DNA of 5,975 nucleotides, taken from NCBI GenBank assembly GCA_014381165.1, contig JACMIM010000752.1:1-5975 (forward strand). Reading direction: 5' to 3'. The stretch comes from Roseiflexaceae bacterium (GTDB taxonomy: Bacteria; Chloroflexota; Chloroflexia; Chloroflexales; Roseiflexaceae). Under the pieces are notes generated by a model that was given only the letters and a program-made list of their open reading frames with translations, had not been told where the DNA came from and did no database searches. The translations under genes were made by a program, and so were the position numbers. Position 1 is the first letter of the stretch. Each line of letters starts with the position of its first letter. Below are positions 5,210-5,975 of the stretch, piece by piece.

Positions 5210-5975
5210 TTAGTCACCTCGTACCAACGCTCGCGCAATCGTATTGTGTTGAGCGACGAGTGCGGCAACATCGACTTCGACCAGTTGGCCATCCCGCACG
5301 CGCACGCGGCCATTGATGATGCTGAAATCGACTTGGGGCGGCTGGCAGAACACTAGCGCCGCCAGCGGATCATGGACTGCGCCGCCGGCAAAGCCGAGTG
5401 TGTCCAGCCGGTAGCCGATCATGTCGGCGGCCATATGCGGAGCCAGGCTGCCGATGTCGTCGCGGCCCAGGACAGCTGCGCCGCCGCGTGTGGCCAGGTG
5501 CAGCGCCTCGAACGCTGTCAGTCCAGCTGGGTCGCCGCTGATCCGGTGCAGCAACAGGGCCTGGCGGGCTTCGGCCAGCATGTGCGAGCCATCGTTGGAG
5601 GCCGAGCCATCGACGCCAAGGCCCACCCGTGCGCCCGCCGAGCGCAGCGCTTGCAGCGGCGCAATGCCCGAGGCCAGGCGCATGTTCGAGGTTGGGCAAT
5701 GGGCCACGCCGGTGCCCGAGTGGCCCAGCCGCGCCACCTCGCCCGGCGTTGGATGCACCACATGAGCGTGCCAGACATCCGCGCCGACCCAGCCAAGCTG
5801 TTCGGCCAACTCGACCGGCGAACGGCCAAAGGTCTGCTTGCAGTACACATCCTCGTCTAGCGTTTCGGCCAGGTGCGTGTGCGAGTGAACACCATAGGCG
5901 CGGGCCAGGGCAATGCTTTCGCGCATCAGGTCGGGTGAAACCGAGAAGGGCGAGCAGGGTGCCAGCACTATCCGC
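5210..5975 (-). CDS. 8-oxoguanine deaminase-like amidohydrolase, C-terminal part (partial, runs off the right edge)
   Basis: Metal-dependent hydrolase of the amidohydrolase superfamily (ATZ/TRZ branch). It probably deaminates 8-oxoguanine to urate, a cytosolic step that disposes of oxidised purine. About 254 C-terminal residues are visible of a protein usually near 450, so the first metal motif (HxH) lies outside the window. Visible blocks are LAPCSPFSVSPDLMRES, the metal/active-site strand HSHTHLAETLDEDVY, GWVGADVWHAHVVHP, HCPTSNMRLASGIAPLQALR, the final metal ligand in GLGVDGSASNDGSH, then GGAAVLGRDDIGSLAPHMAADM and DPLAALVFCQPPQVDFSIING. This combination matches my memory of 8-oxoguanine deaminases more closely than AtzB, TrzN or guanine deaminase, but substrate calls inside this family are error-prone. 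The gene ends in TAA (5212-5210), in the AT-rich spacer. No purine-catabolism partner is visible in the window. Confidence 0.85.
   Translation of the reverse strand, partial: RIVLAPCSPFSVSPDLMRESIALARAYGVHSHTHLAETLDEDVYCKQTFGRSPVELAEQLGWVGADVWHAHVVHPTPGEVARLGHSGTGVAHCPTSNMRLASGIAPLQALRSAGARVGLGVDGSASNDGSHMLAEARQALLLHRISGDPAGLTAFEALHLATRGGAAVLGRDDIGSLAPHMAADMIGYRLDTLGFAGGAVHDPLAALVFCQPPQVDFSIINGRVRVRDGQLVEVDVAALVAQHNTIARALVRGD

Noticed and set aside
5041..5210. Possible CRISPR array or transposon ends in the repeat-bearing spacer
   Set aside because: Only two copies of a 13-bp motif with unequal context, no regular spacers, no transposase and no target-site duplication.
5065..5313. Small minus-strand open frame bridging the AT-rich spacer and the amidohydrolase end
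   Set aside because: It overlaps the real gene in another frame, its start lies within that gene, and no ribosome site or motif supports it.

Overview
This 5,975-base window is GC-rich, gene-dense bacterial chromosome. It holds five protein genes and no RNA gene, insertion sequence or CRISPR array. The gene set (a large polytopic-membrane/spermidine-synthase-like fusion, a secreted tandem DUF4397 protein ending in an LPSTG-type sorting signal, an 8-oxoguanine-deaminase-type amidohydrolase), together with the GC-rich codon use, suggests a Chloroflexota bacterium of the Chloroflexia type. That placement is inference from gene style; nothing in the window proves it.

Layout. Bases 1-736 (minus strand) carry the N-terminal half of gltX, glutamyl-tRNA synthetase, which runs off the left edge. 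A 146-base divergent intergenic region follows. It has a TATAAT-type -10 box on each strand and clear ribosome-binding sites. Bases 883-3144 (plus) encode a 753-residue integral membrane protein fused to a spermidine-synthase-like Rossmann domain. After 65 bases containing a consensus -10 box set among CTGTG/CACAG half-sites, bases 3210-4061 (plus) encode a compact amino-methyltransferase of the DNA N6/N4 type with no restriction partner in view. A perfect 12-bp hairpin flanked by A and T runs (4104-4141) serves as a shared terminator for this gene and the convergent gene that follows. Bases 4149-4943 (minus) encode the secreted tandem DUF4397 protein. Next comes a 266-base intergenic stretch whose right two thirds are markedly AT-rich (about 39% GC over 5041-5210) and carry short repeats. 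Bases 5210-5975 (minus) hold the C-terminal part of an 8-oxoguanine-deaminase-like amidohydrolase that runs off the right edge.

How the genes relate. Each gene appears to be its own transcription unit: the first pair is divergent, the methyltransferase has its own -10 box, and the third and fourth genes converge on one terminator. No shared pathway or obvious multi-gene system is visible. The points most worth a second look are the orphan methyltransferase with its symmetric promoter, the membrane-fused spermidine-synthase homologue, the LPSTG-anchored DUF4397 protein, and the AT-rich repeat-bearing spacer.
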